Below are positions 1-7,830 of a stretch of DNA of 12,500 nt, piece after piece; within the stretch, counting starts at the first letter, position 1; every line of letters begins with the position of its first letter. A program made the position numbers and the translations under genes. Below the pieces are notes generated by a model. It saw only the letters and a list, made by a program, of their open reading frames with translations, was not told where the DNA came from and made no database searches. Source of the DNA: Chondrilla cf. caribensis (Eukaryota; Porifera; Demospongiae; Chondrillida; Chondrillidae); assembly GCA_964020155.1 (NCBI GenBank), contig OZ026561.1, positions 3,901,869 to 3,914,368 of the forward strand. Reading direction: 5' to 3'.

Positions 1-68
1 CCTACACGACCGAACACTGGATCGTGCGAATCTACAAAGTCAAGGATCTGGAAAACAGAGGTGGTTAG
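1..68 (+). CDS. STT3A: 3' end of STT3A-type oligosaccharyltransferase catalytic subunit (partial)
   Basis: The frame beginning at base 3 reads YTTEHWIVRIYKVKDLENR, then two glycines and a TAG stop at 66-68. This matches the conserved cytosolic C-terminal tail of eukaryotic STT3A, the ER membrane subunit that transfers lipid-linked oligosaccharide to asparagine in N-x-S/T sequons. Bases 1-2 finish a preceding codon. Only the last 21 residues are inside the window, so no membrane segment or catalytic motif can be seen. The tail stops directly after NRGG, slightly shorter than the vertebrate STT3A end as I recall it. STT3B is less likely because its tail is long and basic. The identification rests on a short but distinctive string. 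Confidence 0.8.
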   Translation, partial: YTTEHWIVRIYKVKDLENRGG

Positions 69-1314
69 GAGATTCACTGGTGAACAGGAACTATACGAGG
101 AAATTAGGCAAATTTATTAAAAATTATGATATTCATTGACTACATGTTTCTGCATAATTCTTATGAACATGATCTTTAATAATGATGCATGTAATTGGAG
201 CTATAAGAAACAAATTATTTGCACGTATATGCATCAATGTGGTAATTGTTTGCATGCAGTACATGCATGAAGATCAGTATATAAGTTGCAGTACGTTTGT
301 TTACTACGTATGTAGACGAATGTTAATACAGAGAGTCATGGGGTGAATCTGCTGCATTCTGTGCTGGCTATTGGCCATTGAGCCCAATACTAAGTAAGCC
401 TACCATATGCCAGCCTCTTGCCATTCAATACTGGTATACTTGGGACTCGCGTGACTGGTCTCCCAGCTGGAATTGTGTCTTGAATTTGCGTAACATATCC
501 GTAACAGTAAACAAGCAAAGTACATTTACATAGACCGTCAGCCATTTAATTTCAATATATATTCAAACTTGTAACACGTTTTCTGACATCATTCGATAGC
601 TACATCATAGGAGAACGTGTTTCCGTTGTAAGCACTCTAATATCGTACTCCGTTCACAAGATATGGACTGTTTCATGGACACCCCTGTCTACATTATAAC
701 TTGAGAATAACTCGCTTCCGGTTTATTCCATTACAGTCCGTGTATTCATGACGTCACGTTTACTCAAACTTGTAAAGAAAAGTACTGGAGGGTGGTTTGT
801 GGACACTTTTGTCAGAGCCATTCACATATATTGTATAGAAACAGTGATGTTGCTATTGAACTTGTGGGCTTGCTTAGGTTGGCCCCAAATATATTTTAGT
901 ATAATGATAATGCACCATTTTGATTATGTGCATCATCGGATTTTTGTATACTTATATATATTTTATATATTTTAGTACAACAATAATATTATATTATGCT
1001 CCATTTTGATTATGTGCATCATCGGATTCCTGTATACTTCGCCAATCAGATACTTGACAGCTATGGCCACAGCTAGGCTACAAGCACAAGAAGCATATTT
1101 CAAATCGTCCAATCAGATTCAACCAAGGTCAATAATAATTTGTAAGCACTCCAAATATCAACAACAATAGTAATGATAATAATAATACAAAGAAATAATT
1201 AATTCAATAATTGATGGTTGTTCGAATTGAACTTAATTTGATTGACACACAGTTATGTCATATTAATATTGCATTATTCCTAGACTTATTTGGAGTGATG
1301 AAGCCAAAAACTAG
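69..1314. other. AT-rich intergenic region between convergent gene ends
   Basis: No convincing gene is seen on either strand. An ATTAAA at 116-121, 48 bases after the STT3 stop, is a possible variant poly(A) signal for that gene. A 75-codon open frame at 748-975 has low-complexity aromatic composition and no recognisable motif. Bases 1040-1314 would hold the 3' UTR of the minus-strand gene that ends at 1315. Weak similarity there to the 3' flank of its sister copy (a shared GCTTC and ACTCCAAAT) suggests that the duplicated unit once extended past the stop codon. Confidence 0.6.
915..1039 (+). repeat. 39-bp direct repeat, two copies (915-953 and 1001-1039)
   Basis: The two 39-base segments begin CCATTTTGATTATGTGCATC and end TGTATACTT. 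They differ at two adjacent bases (TT versus CC) and start 86 bases apart. The AT-rich TATATTTTAGTA stretch before each is also similar, so this looks like one local tandem duplication of about 86 bp with some slippage in between. No function is suggested. Confidence 0.7.
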
Positions 1315-2439
1315 TTACCTATCAGCGTTCTCTGGAGGGCAGTCGTATGCTCCTGGTGGAATACGCACACACTTCCTCTTTGGGACGTACTTGTTGGCAA
1401 TCTTCCAGAATTTCCCAAAGTCGACTTTGAAATATTTCGCATACTCTCTTCCGCTTTTCAGAGCATCCCTGCACACCTTTCTGTCAACTGAGCATTTCAG
1501 TGGATTATCCTTGTAGTCCCCTTCGAAGGCCTTACTACAAAAGAACTTGGAGAATTCGAGGGGATTGTCGACCATGTACAGCTTAGCTCTGGAACTGAGG
1601 AAGTACTGAGTCTGCCAGTCGGCGGCATGAAAACCTTTCACTCTCATCTTCCAGTAGCGAAACAACTTTTTAGGAGAAGAGTCCCACTCCACGTAGCTCT
1701 CGTAAGAGCCGTCCAAGGAGGGGATCCTCACCTGCATGTTACAGGTGTCATTGGCCCCAGTGCCAGCCAAGTCATACACTGCGTCGTTGCCGTTCGTGTC
1801 GTACACCATTGAATTGGGAGAGAATTCCAAGTTGGAGGGCGGGTCGAAGAAGAAATCCCACGATGCCGTATCCATCTCTTTCGTGGTGGCTCCAGGAGCA
1901 AGCTCGTTACCAATACCAACAACTGGTTTCCCGGGGGTGTAGTCGCAGTTGCATTCACCATAAGCTTCACTGCAAACATTGAATATCTCTTGGGCTGAAC
2001 AGGAGAAGTCTACGTCTGCGTCTCGCGGAGTTCTTCCAAGGAACTGGTCTCGCACGGATCCCCCAATCACAAAAGACATGCACCCGCCCTCTCTCATGGT
2101 ATTGAGAACATCACCAACAGTTTTCCCACCTAATCCGGCCACTTCAACCGTGTATAGGGCTGCAATACCAGCCGTGACTGCAGCAGATCGAAGCACTTTC
2201 ACATGTTTGGCCTCCCAAATCTTGTCCTCATCTTGGAAGGGCTCGGGGTAGGACAGAGTGGACTTGTCCACTGGCACAGAATCATCACAGGCTGTTACAT
2301 CCCTTTTGACTCTGGAATACACGGCTTCAGCATGGTCAAGATTGAGAGCTATTTTCACTCTGGATCTCCTGACACCTTCAACAACCACCTGTCCGGTCAA
2401 GACAAGGATGAGGAGATATATGGCAGTGCCTTGACTCAT
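1315..2439 (-). CDS. Secreted PcnB/CCA-adding-like nucleotidyltransferase, copy 1
   Basis: A single open frame of 374 codons. I chose the start at 2439 rather than the upstream ATG at 2475 because it has an A at -3, is shared with the sister gene and is followed at once by a signal peptide (about residues 1-22, core IYLLILVLTG). A furin-type RVKR site lies at 43-46. Residues 118-153 carry GG-x-VRD-x(2)-LG-x(4)-D-x-D, the metal-binding signature of bacterial poly(A) polymerases and tRNA CCA-adding enzymes, with D140 and D142 as the expected catalytic pair. F206-SPNSMVYD and a DL-x-GTGAND segment align with the family's FTINALAYD...GG..DL region. SSPKKLFRYWKMRVKGF (254-270) matches the RLLRAxRFxxxxGF helix. 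The usual RRD and EDxxR base-recognition motifs are not evident. The C-terminus is cysteine-bearing and ends NADR. Known relatives act on RNA inside cells; the substrate here is unknown. Confidence 0.85.
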   Translation of the reverse strand: MSQGTAIYLLILVLTGQVVVEGVRRSRVKIALNLDHAEAVYSRVKRDVTACDDSVPVDKSTLSYPEPFQDEDKIWEAKHVKVLRSAAVTAGIAALYTVEVAGLGGKTVGDVLNTMREGGCMSFVIGGSVRDQFLGRTPRDADVDFSCSAQEIFNVCSEAYGECNCDYTPGKPVVGIGNELAPGATTKEMDTASWDFFFDPPSNLEFSPNSMVYDTNGNDAVYDLAGTGANDTCNMQVRIPSLDGSYESYVEWDSSPKKLFRYWKMRVKGFHAADWQTQYFLSSRAKLYMVDNPLEFSKFFCSKAFEGDYKDNPLKCSVDRKVCRDALKSGREYAKYFKVDFGKFWKIANKYVPKRKCVRIPPGAYDCPPENADR

Positions 2440-2465
2440 GGTAACTGAACAAAGTGATAGAGAGC
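1319..2465 (-). repeat. Left arm of 1147-bp inverted repeat
   Basis: Every base x here pairs with base 6085-x in the right arm, with no insertion or deletion along the whole length. By hand count the innermost 403 bases of the arm (2063-2465) are identical to the partner. Similarity ends abruptly at 2465, 26 bases upstream of the start codon, and near 1319 at the last shared codon. Divergence is concentrated at about 1385-1564. Confidence 0.93.
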
Positions 2466-2475
2466 GGAAGTTCAA

Positions 2476-2765
2476 ACTACAGTCCAGTGGAGTGATAGTA
2501 TAGCCAGTGACTAGGCCTATTTGTAGAACCTGGTAAGCCTGCTAGGGTGGGTGTTTTGGGACTGTGTGTTATCAGCTGTGCTCCCACCACAACACCAGCT
2601 GTGGGGGCCTGATGTCACATCCCCCACCATAGAATTTGATTGGCTGAGGTGACAGACTCAACATATAGGCTAGGAACAATGAATATCACAGGTGTTGATG
2701 GTTGGTGATGATGAATTGTACTAGATTAATGTGATCATCAGTATGTGGGGGCCTTAGTGGTGATA
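2476..2765. promoter_or_regulatory. Putative promoter region of minus-strand copy 1
   Basis: This is unique sequence just upstream of copy 1. On the minus strand it holds a CCAAT element (plus-strand ATTGGCTG at 2639-2646), about 200 bases before the start codon, two CAGCTG E-boxes (near 2573 and 2597) and a TGATGTCA CRE-like word near 2610. No well-placed TATA box is clear. It shares no obvious similarity with the upstream DNA of copy 2, so the two genes may be regulated differently. These are motif matches only. Confidence 0.3.
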
Positions 2766-3270
2766 GTGTGTGGGTGGAGCCATTGGAATCATGTGTGGGT
2801 GGAGTAGCAATGATCATCCTGTGGGTGGAGTAGCAGTGATCATCATGTGTGGGTGGAGTAGTAGCTAGTGATCATAGTGTGTGGGTGGAGTAGCAGTGAT
2901 CATCATGTGTGGGTGGAGTAGCAGTGATCATCATGTGTGGGTGGAGTAGCAGTGATCATGTGTGGGTGGAGTAGCAGTGATCATGTGTGGGTGGAGTAGC
3001 AGTGATCGTGTGTGGGTGGAGTAGCAGTGATCATGTACGTGTGGGTGGAGTAGCAGTGATCATGTGTGGGTGGAGTAGCAGTGATCATGTGTGGGTGGAG
3101 TAGCAGTGATCATGTGTGGGTGGAGTAGCAGTGATCATGTGTGGGTGGAGTAGCAGTGATCATGTGTGGGTGGAGTAGCAGTGATCATGTGTGGGTGGAG
3201 TAGCAGTGATCATGTGTGGGTGGAGTAGTAGCTAGTGATCATCATGTGTCGGTGGAGTAGCAGTGATCAT
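2766..3270 (+). repeat. 25-bp minisatellite, about 19 units
   Basis: Tandem repeats of GTGTGGGTGGAGTAGCAGTG followed by ATCAT. The unit is mostly 25 bp, with longer variants carrying an extra ATC or TAGCTAGTG. The 3' two thirds (about 3040-3230) is very homogeneous, which suggests recent expansion. Each unit contains a TGATCA palindrome and a G-rich GGGTGG core. The array fills the middle of the spacer between the two divergent genes. There are no unique spacers, so it is not CRISPR-like. Confidence 0.95.
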
Positions 3271-3272
3271 GC

Positions 3273-3321
3273 CACACACACACACACACACACACACAAC
3301 ACACACACACACACACATACA

Positions 3322-3384
<63 letters not shown>

Positions 3385-3396
3385 ACACACAGACAC
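3273..3396 (+). repeat. (CA)n microsatellite, imperfect
   Basis: About 124 bases of CA dinucleotides, interrupted by AACAC, ATACAC and AGACAC, directly following the 25-bp minisatellite. The open frames it creates on both strands (His-Thr or Cys-Val repeats) are artefacts of the dinucleotide. Confidence 0.97.
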
Positions 3397-3542
3397 TAAG
3401 TTTGTGCAAAGCAGATTAATCACCACAGGTGCAGTGATAGGAACCCCACAGAGTGGTGCTGACTGGTATCAGCAACAACTCCAAATTTGAATATCCACTG
3501 TACCAGGACGTGCGTCTCTGCGGGCTACTTCGTGTTCATCAC

Positions 3543-3548
3543 ATAAAA
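3543..3548 (+). promoter_or_regulatory. Candidate TATA-like element for copy 2
   Basis: ATAAAA in the context CATAAAAGG lies about 100 bases before the start codon at 3646, a sensible distance for a TATA box with a 5' UTR of about 70 bases. This is a motif match only. The region 3397-3619 has no counterpart upstream of copy 1. Confidence 0.3.
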
Positions 3549-3619
3549 GGTCACGGCCTTCGCTCAGGCCCTCACAGTGTATGAACCTCTGTATCGTAGA
3601 GAAGAACAGCCAAATTCCT

Positions 3620-4766
3620 GCTCTCTATCACTTTGTTCAGTTACCATGAGTCAAGGCACTGCCATATATCTCCTCATCCTTGTCTTGACCGGACAGGTGG
3701 TTGTTGAAGGTGTCAGGAGATCCAGAGTGAAAATAGCTCTCAATCTTGACCATGCTGAAGCCGTGTATTCCAGAGTCAAAAGGGATGTAACAGCCTGTGA
3801 TGATTCTGTGCCAGTGGACAAGTCCACTCTGTCCTACCCCGAGCCCTTCCAAGATGAGGACAAGATTTGGGAGGCCAAACATGTGAAAGTGCTTCGATCT
3901 GCTGCAGTCACGGCTGGTATTGCAGCCCTATACACGGTTGAAGTGGCCGGATTAGGTGGGAAAACTGTTGGTGATGTTCTCAATACCATGAGAGAGGGCG
4001 GGTGCATGTCTTTTGTGATTGGAGGATCCGTGCGAGACCAGTTCCTTGGAAGAACTCCGCGAGACGCAGATGTAGACTTCTCCTGTTCAGCCGAAGAGAT
4101 ATTCAATGTTTGCAGTGAAGCTTATGGTGAGTGCAACTGCGACTACACCCCCGGGAAACCAGTTGTTGGTATTGGTAACGAGCTTGCTCCTGGAGCCACC
4201 ACGAAAGAGATGGATACAGCATCGTGGGATTTCTTCTTCGACCCACCCTCCAACTTGGAATTCTCTCCCAATTCAATGGTGTACGACACGAACGGCAACG
4301 ACGCAGTGTATGACTTGGCTGGCACTGGGGCCAATGACACCTGTAACATGCAGGTGAGGATCCCCTCCTTGGACGGCTCTTACGAGAGCTATGTGGAGTG
4401 GGACTCTTCTCCTAGAAAGCTGTTTCGCTACTGGAAGATGAGAGTGAAAGGTTTTCACCCCGCTGACTGGCAGACTCAGTACTTCCTCAGTTCCAGAGCT
4501 AAGCTGTACATGGTCGACAATCCCCTTGAATTCTCCAAATTCTTCTGCAAGAAGGGCTACGGAGGAGACTACGAGGATAACCCAATGGTTTGCACAATTG
4601 ATAGGAAGGATTGCAAGGATGCTCTGATAAGTGGACGAAAGTTCGCAAAGTATTTCAGAATCGACTTTGAGAAATTCTGGAGGATTGCCAGTAAGTACAT
4701 CCCGAAGAGGAAGTGTGTGCGCATCCCACCAGGAGCATACGACTGCCCTCCAGAGAATGCTGATAG
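3620..4766 (+). repeat. Right arm of 1147-bp inverted repeat
   Basis: Gapless reverse-complement match to 1319-2465. Hand-counted differences from the left arm are none in 3620-4022, about 12 in 4023-4520, about 39 in 4521-4700 and 3 in 4701-4760. The spacer between the arms is 1154 bp, so a transcript crossing both arms could fold into a very long hairpin. Confidence 0.93.
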
Positions 4767-4776
4767 TAGGAAGTAA
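3646..4776 (+). CDS. Secreted PcnB/CCA-adding-like nucleotidyltransferase, copy 2
   Basis: An intronless frame of 376 codons. The frame stays open upstream to an ATG at 3577, but homology with copy 1 begins only at 3620. The ATG at 3646 has a good context (ACCATG, A at -3) and starts the signal peptide, so I prefer it. Order of parts: signal peptide about 1-22; basic region and RVKR processing site 43-46; class II nucleotidyltransferase head about 104-250 with GGSVRD (126-131) and D140-A-D142; N-glycosylation sequon N230-D-T; RLLRA-like helix 254-270; then a C-terminal region with C301, C316, C323, C357 and C367. Twelve cysteines in the mature chain fit an oxidising compartment. Versus copy 1 it has E150 for Q, R257 for K, P272 for A, and a block of mostly conservative changes at 302-352. 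It ends NADSRK. Secretion and catalysis are both inferred. Confidence 0.87.
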   Translation: MSQGTAIYLLILVLTGQVVVEGVRRSRVKIALNLDHAEAVYSRVKRDVTACDDSVPVDKSTLSYPEPFQDEDKIWEAKHVKVLRSAAVTAGIAALYTVEVAGLGGKTVGDVLNTMREGGCMSFVIGGSVRDQFLGRTPRDADVDFSCSAEEIFNVCSEAYGECNCDYTPGKPVVGIGNELAPGATTKEMDTASWDFFFDPPSNLEFSPNSMVYDTNGNDAVYDLAGTGANDTCNMQVRIPSLDGSYESYVEWDSSPRKLFRYWKMRVKGFHPADWQTQYFLSSRAKLYMVDNPLEFSKFFCKKGYGGDYEDNPMVCTIDRKDCKDALISGRKFAKYFRIDFEKFWRIASKYIPKRKCVRIPPGAYDCPPENADSRK

Positions 4777-5389
4777 TCATTCAGCTTCAAAACTCCAAAT
4801 GAATTTTAGGACCAAATATAGCAAAGGATTCGATAACTAAAGTTAATATGTCAATTATAATTTTAGTTGGATTTAAAATATAGAATTAATCAAATTAGTC
4901 ATTTTTATATGCTTATCAATCTTTGGAGTTTTCACGATTTTAATAATGAAGTTTGAATTTTATTGATGGCATGCATGTTCAATATCTAGTGCATGGGTGC
5001 ACGTAGTGCACAATACAGCTGATGAGCCTGTGCAGTATATAATTAACACTCAAGGATACCATTGATTGATAAAGTCGCTGAGATGGATGGTTTTAGAGGA
5101 AAGAGTAGCAGAGAGAAGACAGCATTCATATTATCACAAGCCTGTTCAAAGAATAACATTTTAAATCACCTTAGCGTAATGTGGTCAGCCAGCTGCAGAT
5201 TTAGTGTGTAACTCATTATTTTGTAATTGTGATGGACTAGTGTACTAGATACTCCATAGTTAATTCTGTTGTTGTGTATTGATGTATAGTGCTACATAGG
5301 ACCAATGGTATGTCCTAGCACCTTTGGGTGTGGTGCACTCAAATAATTATTGATTGATTGTTTGATTAATCCGATCGAAAGCTAGATGA
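4777..5389. other. 3' flank of copy 2 and intergenic DNA
   Basis: AT-rich, with no open frame worth calling. The first 60 bases keep weak similarity to the 3' flanks of copy 1 and of the downstream relic (AATCAT then AGCTT soon after the stop), as expected of a shared 3' UTR. No AATAAA was found near the stop. A short imperfect hairpin (5289-5320, about 10 paired bases with a bulge) is too weak to call as an RNA. Confidence 0.5.
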
Positions 5390-5507
5390 TTACTTCCTAC
5401 TATCACCACTCTCTGGAGGGCAGTCGTATGTTCCTGGTGGGATACGTACACACTTCCTCTTTGGGATGTACTTGTTGGCAATCCTTCAGAATTTCTCAAA
5501 GTCGATT
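5390..5507 (-). pseudogene. 3'-terminal relic of a third nucleotidyltransferase-like copy
   Basis: Read on the minus strand, this gives the last 38 codons of the same gene: IDFEKF, a stop, then RIANKYIPKRKCVRIPPG and a tail ending SRK plus TAA (5390-5392). The stop is TGA at 5486-5488, where both intact copies have the tryptophan codon TGG. Similarity begins abruptly at 5507, inside what would be codon 339, so the first 90% of the gene is missing. The SRK ending and DFEKF match copy 2, while ANKY matches copy 1. The few base changes and the still readable frame suggest a fairly recent break. It lies on the strand opposite copy 2. Confidence 0.9.
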
Positions 5508-5953
5508 GATTAATTGATATAATATTATGATTGATTTCCGTTTACTATGTTGAACATACATCTTTTAATCTGTATATACCTCGATAACCGATGCTTCTGA
5601 CTATCGGAAGGGGAAAGAAGGAGGCTTACAGGATCAAACACTCCCACCCTTATAGGCATTGGAACTAGAACACCTAGTGATGCTATAGCTTGCATAAGGG
5701 AGAAGTCAGAATATTAATAGGCTGCTGGCCATGGTCTATAGTTGGGAAACTCCAGGAAGCCTTTAGATATAATATGGATCGATCATACACAGTGATCAAT
5801 CAGCATAGTTTGTGGTTTTGTTTGTGTGAGGGTAACCTCTATGCATGGAGGACAGGGTCTGTGTGTGTCAGGTGAACACGAGAGGGCCTGCAACACTCCA
5901 GGTATGAACAACGAATTGAATATAGATCATTGTAATATCCATGGTAGACCAAG
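5508..5953. other. Intergenic DNA, no gene seen
   Basis: TTGATTGAT-rich sequence next to the relic, then unique AT-rich sequence. A 61-codon open frame at 5690-5875 has no recognisable motif and no support, so it is not called. Confidence 0.5.
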
Positions 5954-6016
5954 GGTCAGGGTCAGGGGTATCTTATTTAACCTGGGGAACCGTTAGCCAT
6001 AGACTACTATAAGTGG
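5954..6016 (+). repeat. 63-bp flanking direct repeat, left copy
   Basis: Begins GGTCAGGGTCAGGGGTATCT and ends CTACTATAAGTGG. An almost identical copy (one A/G difference) lies at 6742-6804. The pair brackets the 17-bp minisatellite. Between this copy and the array is about 130 bases of A-rich sequence with loose ATAGAAT repeats. Confidence 0.93.
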
Positions 6017-6147
6017 TACCCAGAAAAGAAAAGTAAGTACATAAAAAGAACAGAAAAACCACGAGTACAAAAATAACACAAAAATATAGAATCATAGAAT
6101 ATAGAAAATAGAATATAGAACATAGCATATAGAATTAGTAGTTAGTA

Positions 6148-6742
6148 GTTAGTACACACTCCTGGTTAGTACACACTCCTGGTTAGTACACACTCCTGGT
6201 TAGTACACACTCCTGGTTAGTACACACTCCCAGTTAGTACACACTCCTGGTTAGTACACACTCCTGGTTAGTACACACTCCTGGTTAGTACACACTCCCA
6301 GTTAGTACACACTCCCAGTTAGTACACACTCCTGGTTAGTACACACTCCTGGTTAGTACACACTCCTGGTTAGTACACACTCCCAGTTAGTACACACTCC
6401 TGGTTAGTACACACTCCTGGTTAGTGCACACTCCCGGTTAGTACACACTCCCGGTTAGTACACACTCCCAGATAGTACACACTCCTGGTTGGTACACACT
6501 CCTGGTTAGTGCACACTCCCGGTTAGTACACACTCCCGGTTAGTACACACTCCCAGATAGTACACACTCCTGGTTGGTACACACTCCTGGTTAGTACACA
6601 CTCCTGGTTAGTGCACACTCCCGGTTAGTGCACACTCCCAGTTAGTACACACTCCCAGTTAGTACACACTCCCAGGTAGTACACACTCCCAGGTAGTACA
6701 CACTCCCAGGTAGTACACACTCCTGGTTAGTACACACTCCCG
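6148..6742 (+). repeat. 17-bp minisatellite, 35 units
   Basis: Tandem repeats of GTTAGTACACACTCCTG. The span of 595 bases is exactly 35 units, with no length change and only point variants (TCCTG, TCCCA and TCCCG ends; GTTAGTG, GATAGTA, GTTGGTA and GGTAGTA starts). A five-unit, 85-bp block of variants (GTTAGTG..CCCG, GTTAGTA..CCCG, ..CCCA, GATAGTA.., GTTGGTA..) starting at 6420 is repeated at 6505, a small higher-order repeat. The unit carries stop codons and does not code. Confidence 0.96.
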
Positions 6743-6804
6743 GTCAGGGTCAGGGGTATCTTATTTAACCTGGGGAACCGTTAGCCATAGGCTACTATAA
6801 GTGG
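6742..6804 (+). repeat. 63-bp flanking direct repeat, right copy
   Basis: Matches 5954-6016 with a single A to G change. Its first base is the last base of the 17-bp array, so array and repeat are fused without a gap. Confidence 0.93.
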
Positions 6805-7331
6805 CACATAAGGAAAGACCAAGTGCATGTAAAGGCATATAACCTGGAACCTATAATAGCTTTTCATACATTATATGTAACTGGTGATGCTGCTTGTGTG
6901 AGGGGTATATAATAATATGTGTGTGGATAACAGGGTTTAGGTGACCAGAAGGGTGACAGGAGAGGATTAAACACACCGAGTATGACCATTACTGTCAATA
7001 TTGTCAAATTGGATGAATTATAAACCTTTAGTAGCTACATGACATTGTGCTTAGACCCGGTTAATGATCCTGCTTGTGTGAAGAGAACATGCTACAGAAG
7101 ACATTAGGAACCACTTAAGATGGTAGTGAGACGTTAGGAATCACTCGTACGGTAAGTAGGATGTTTTTTCCGACATTGAAGACGCACGTACCTAATTCTA
7201 GATGCCACTGAATTACAGAGTGTTACTGTTGGAAGTAGGCATTCAGAGTTGATAAAAGTTAATCATATCACTCCCGTGTTCCCGGAGTTCCAGGTTTTTA
7301 AGTTTGCATTGGAAGTGAGGACACAAATAAA
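6805..7331. other. 5' flank of the gamma-glutamyltransferase gene
   Basis: The promoter and 5' UTR should lie here, but no TATA box or other decisive element is clear. GACATTAGGAACCACT and GACGTTAGGAATCACT near 7100-7145 form a small imperfect direct repeat. The start codon context AAAATGGCGG (A at -3, G at +4) is strong. A spliced 5' leader cannot be excluded. Confidence 0.4.
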
Positions 7332-7777
7332 ATGGCGGACACCGATAGAGACGTCGAGGAGGAAAAAGGACTATTCGAACATGAAGACGGGGTTTTAACC
7401 GAAACGGATGACGAAGAACCAAGTGGAAAAACTTCGGCGACGTTACTTCAAAGAATGAAGAAGTCCGAAAAGGCCAGAACCCTTCTGTCATACCGTGACA
7501 AATTTGTTGGCCTTTTTCCTAAGAAGTGTAGAGAAAAGTTCGACTCCTTCTGGATCATTGCCATAGCTATGATCGCCTTCGTTGTGGTTGTGGCGATTTC
7601 TCTGATCATCGCCATACAGTTTACGGTTAAAGATAAGGGAGCAGTTGCTACGGACAATTCTGATTGTACCAAACTGGCAGAACGAATACTGCAGCGAAGA
7701 GGATCGGCAGTGGACGCGGCGATCACAGCTATGTTGTGCCTGGGGCTGTATCAGCCGGAGTCTTCTGGTATCGGAGG
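7332..7777 (+). CDS. GGT: GGT exon 1 (codons 1-148 plus two bases)
   Basis: Encodes the cytosolic tail, the membrane helix and the start of the catalytic fold up to SSGIG. The tail has an acidic first half ([16 protein letters not shown]) and a basic second half ([16 protein letters not shown]) next to the helix, as expected for positive-inside topology. The exon ends GG before the donor GTAGGT (7778). The split glycine codon rejoins the family motif GIGGGGFM exactly. Confidence 0.9.
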
Positions 7778-7782
7778 GTAGG

Positions 7783-7830
<48 letters not shown>

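Noticed and set aside
748..975. 75-codon open frame in the first intergenic region
   Set aside because: No homology that I recognise, AT-driven composition, and it overlaps a local duplication.
2766..3270. CRISPR-like regular array
   Set aside because: Units are contiguous with no unique spacers, and the setting is eukaryotic; it is a minisatellite.
3232..3490. Open frames of His-Thr and Cys-Val repeats on both strands
   Set aside because: Products of the (CA)n microsatellite without any other coding signal.
3577..3645. Upstream ATG giving a 399-codon version of copy 2
   Set aside because: The extra 23 codons have no counterpart in copy 1, would bury the signal peptide, and the ATG at 3646 is shared and in better context.
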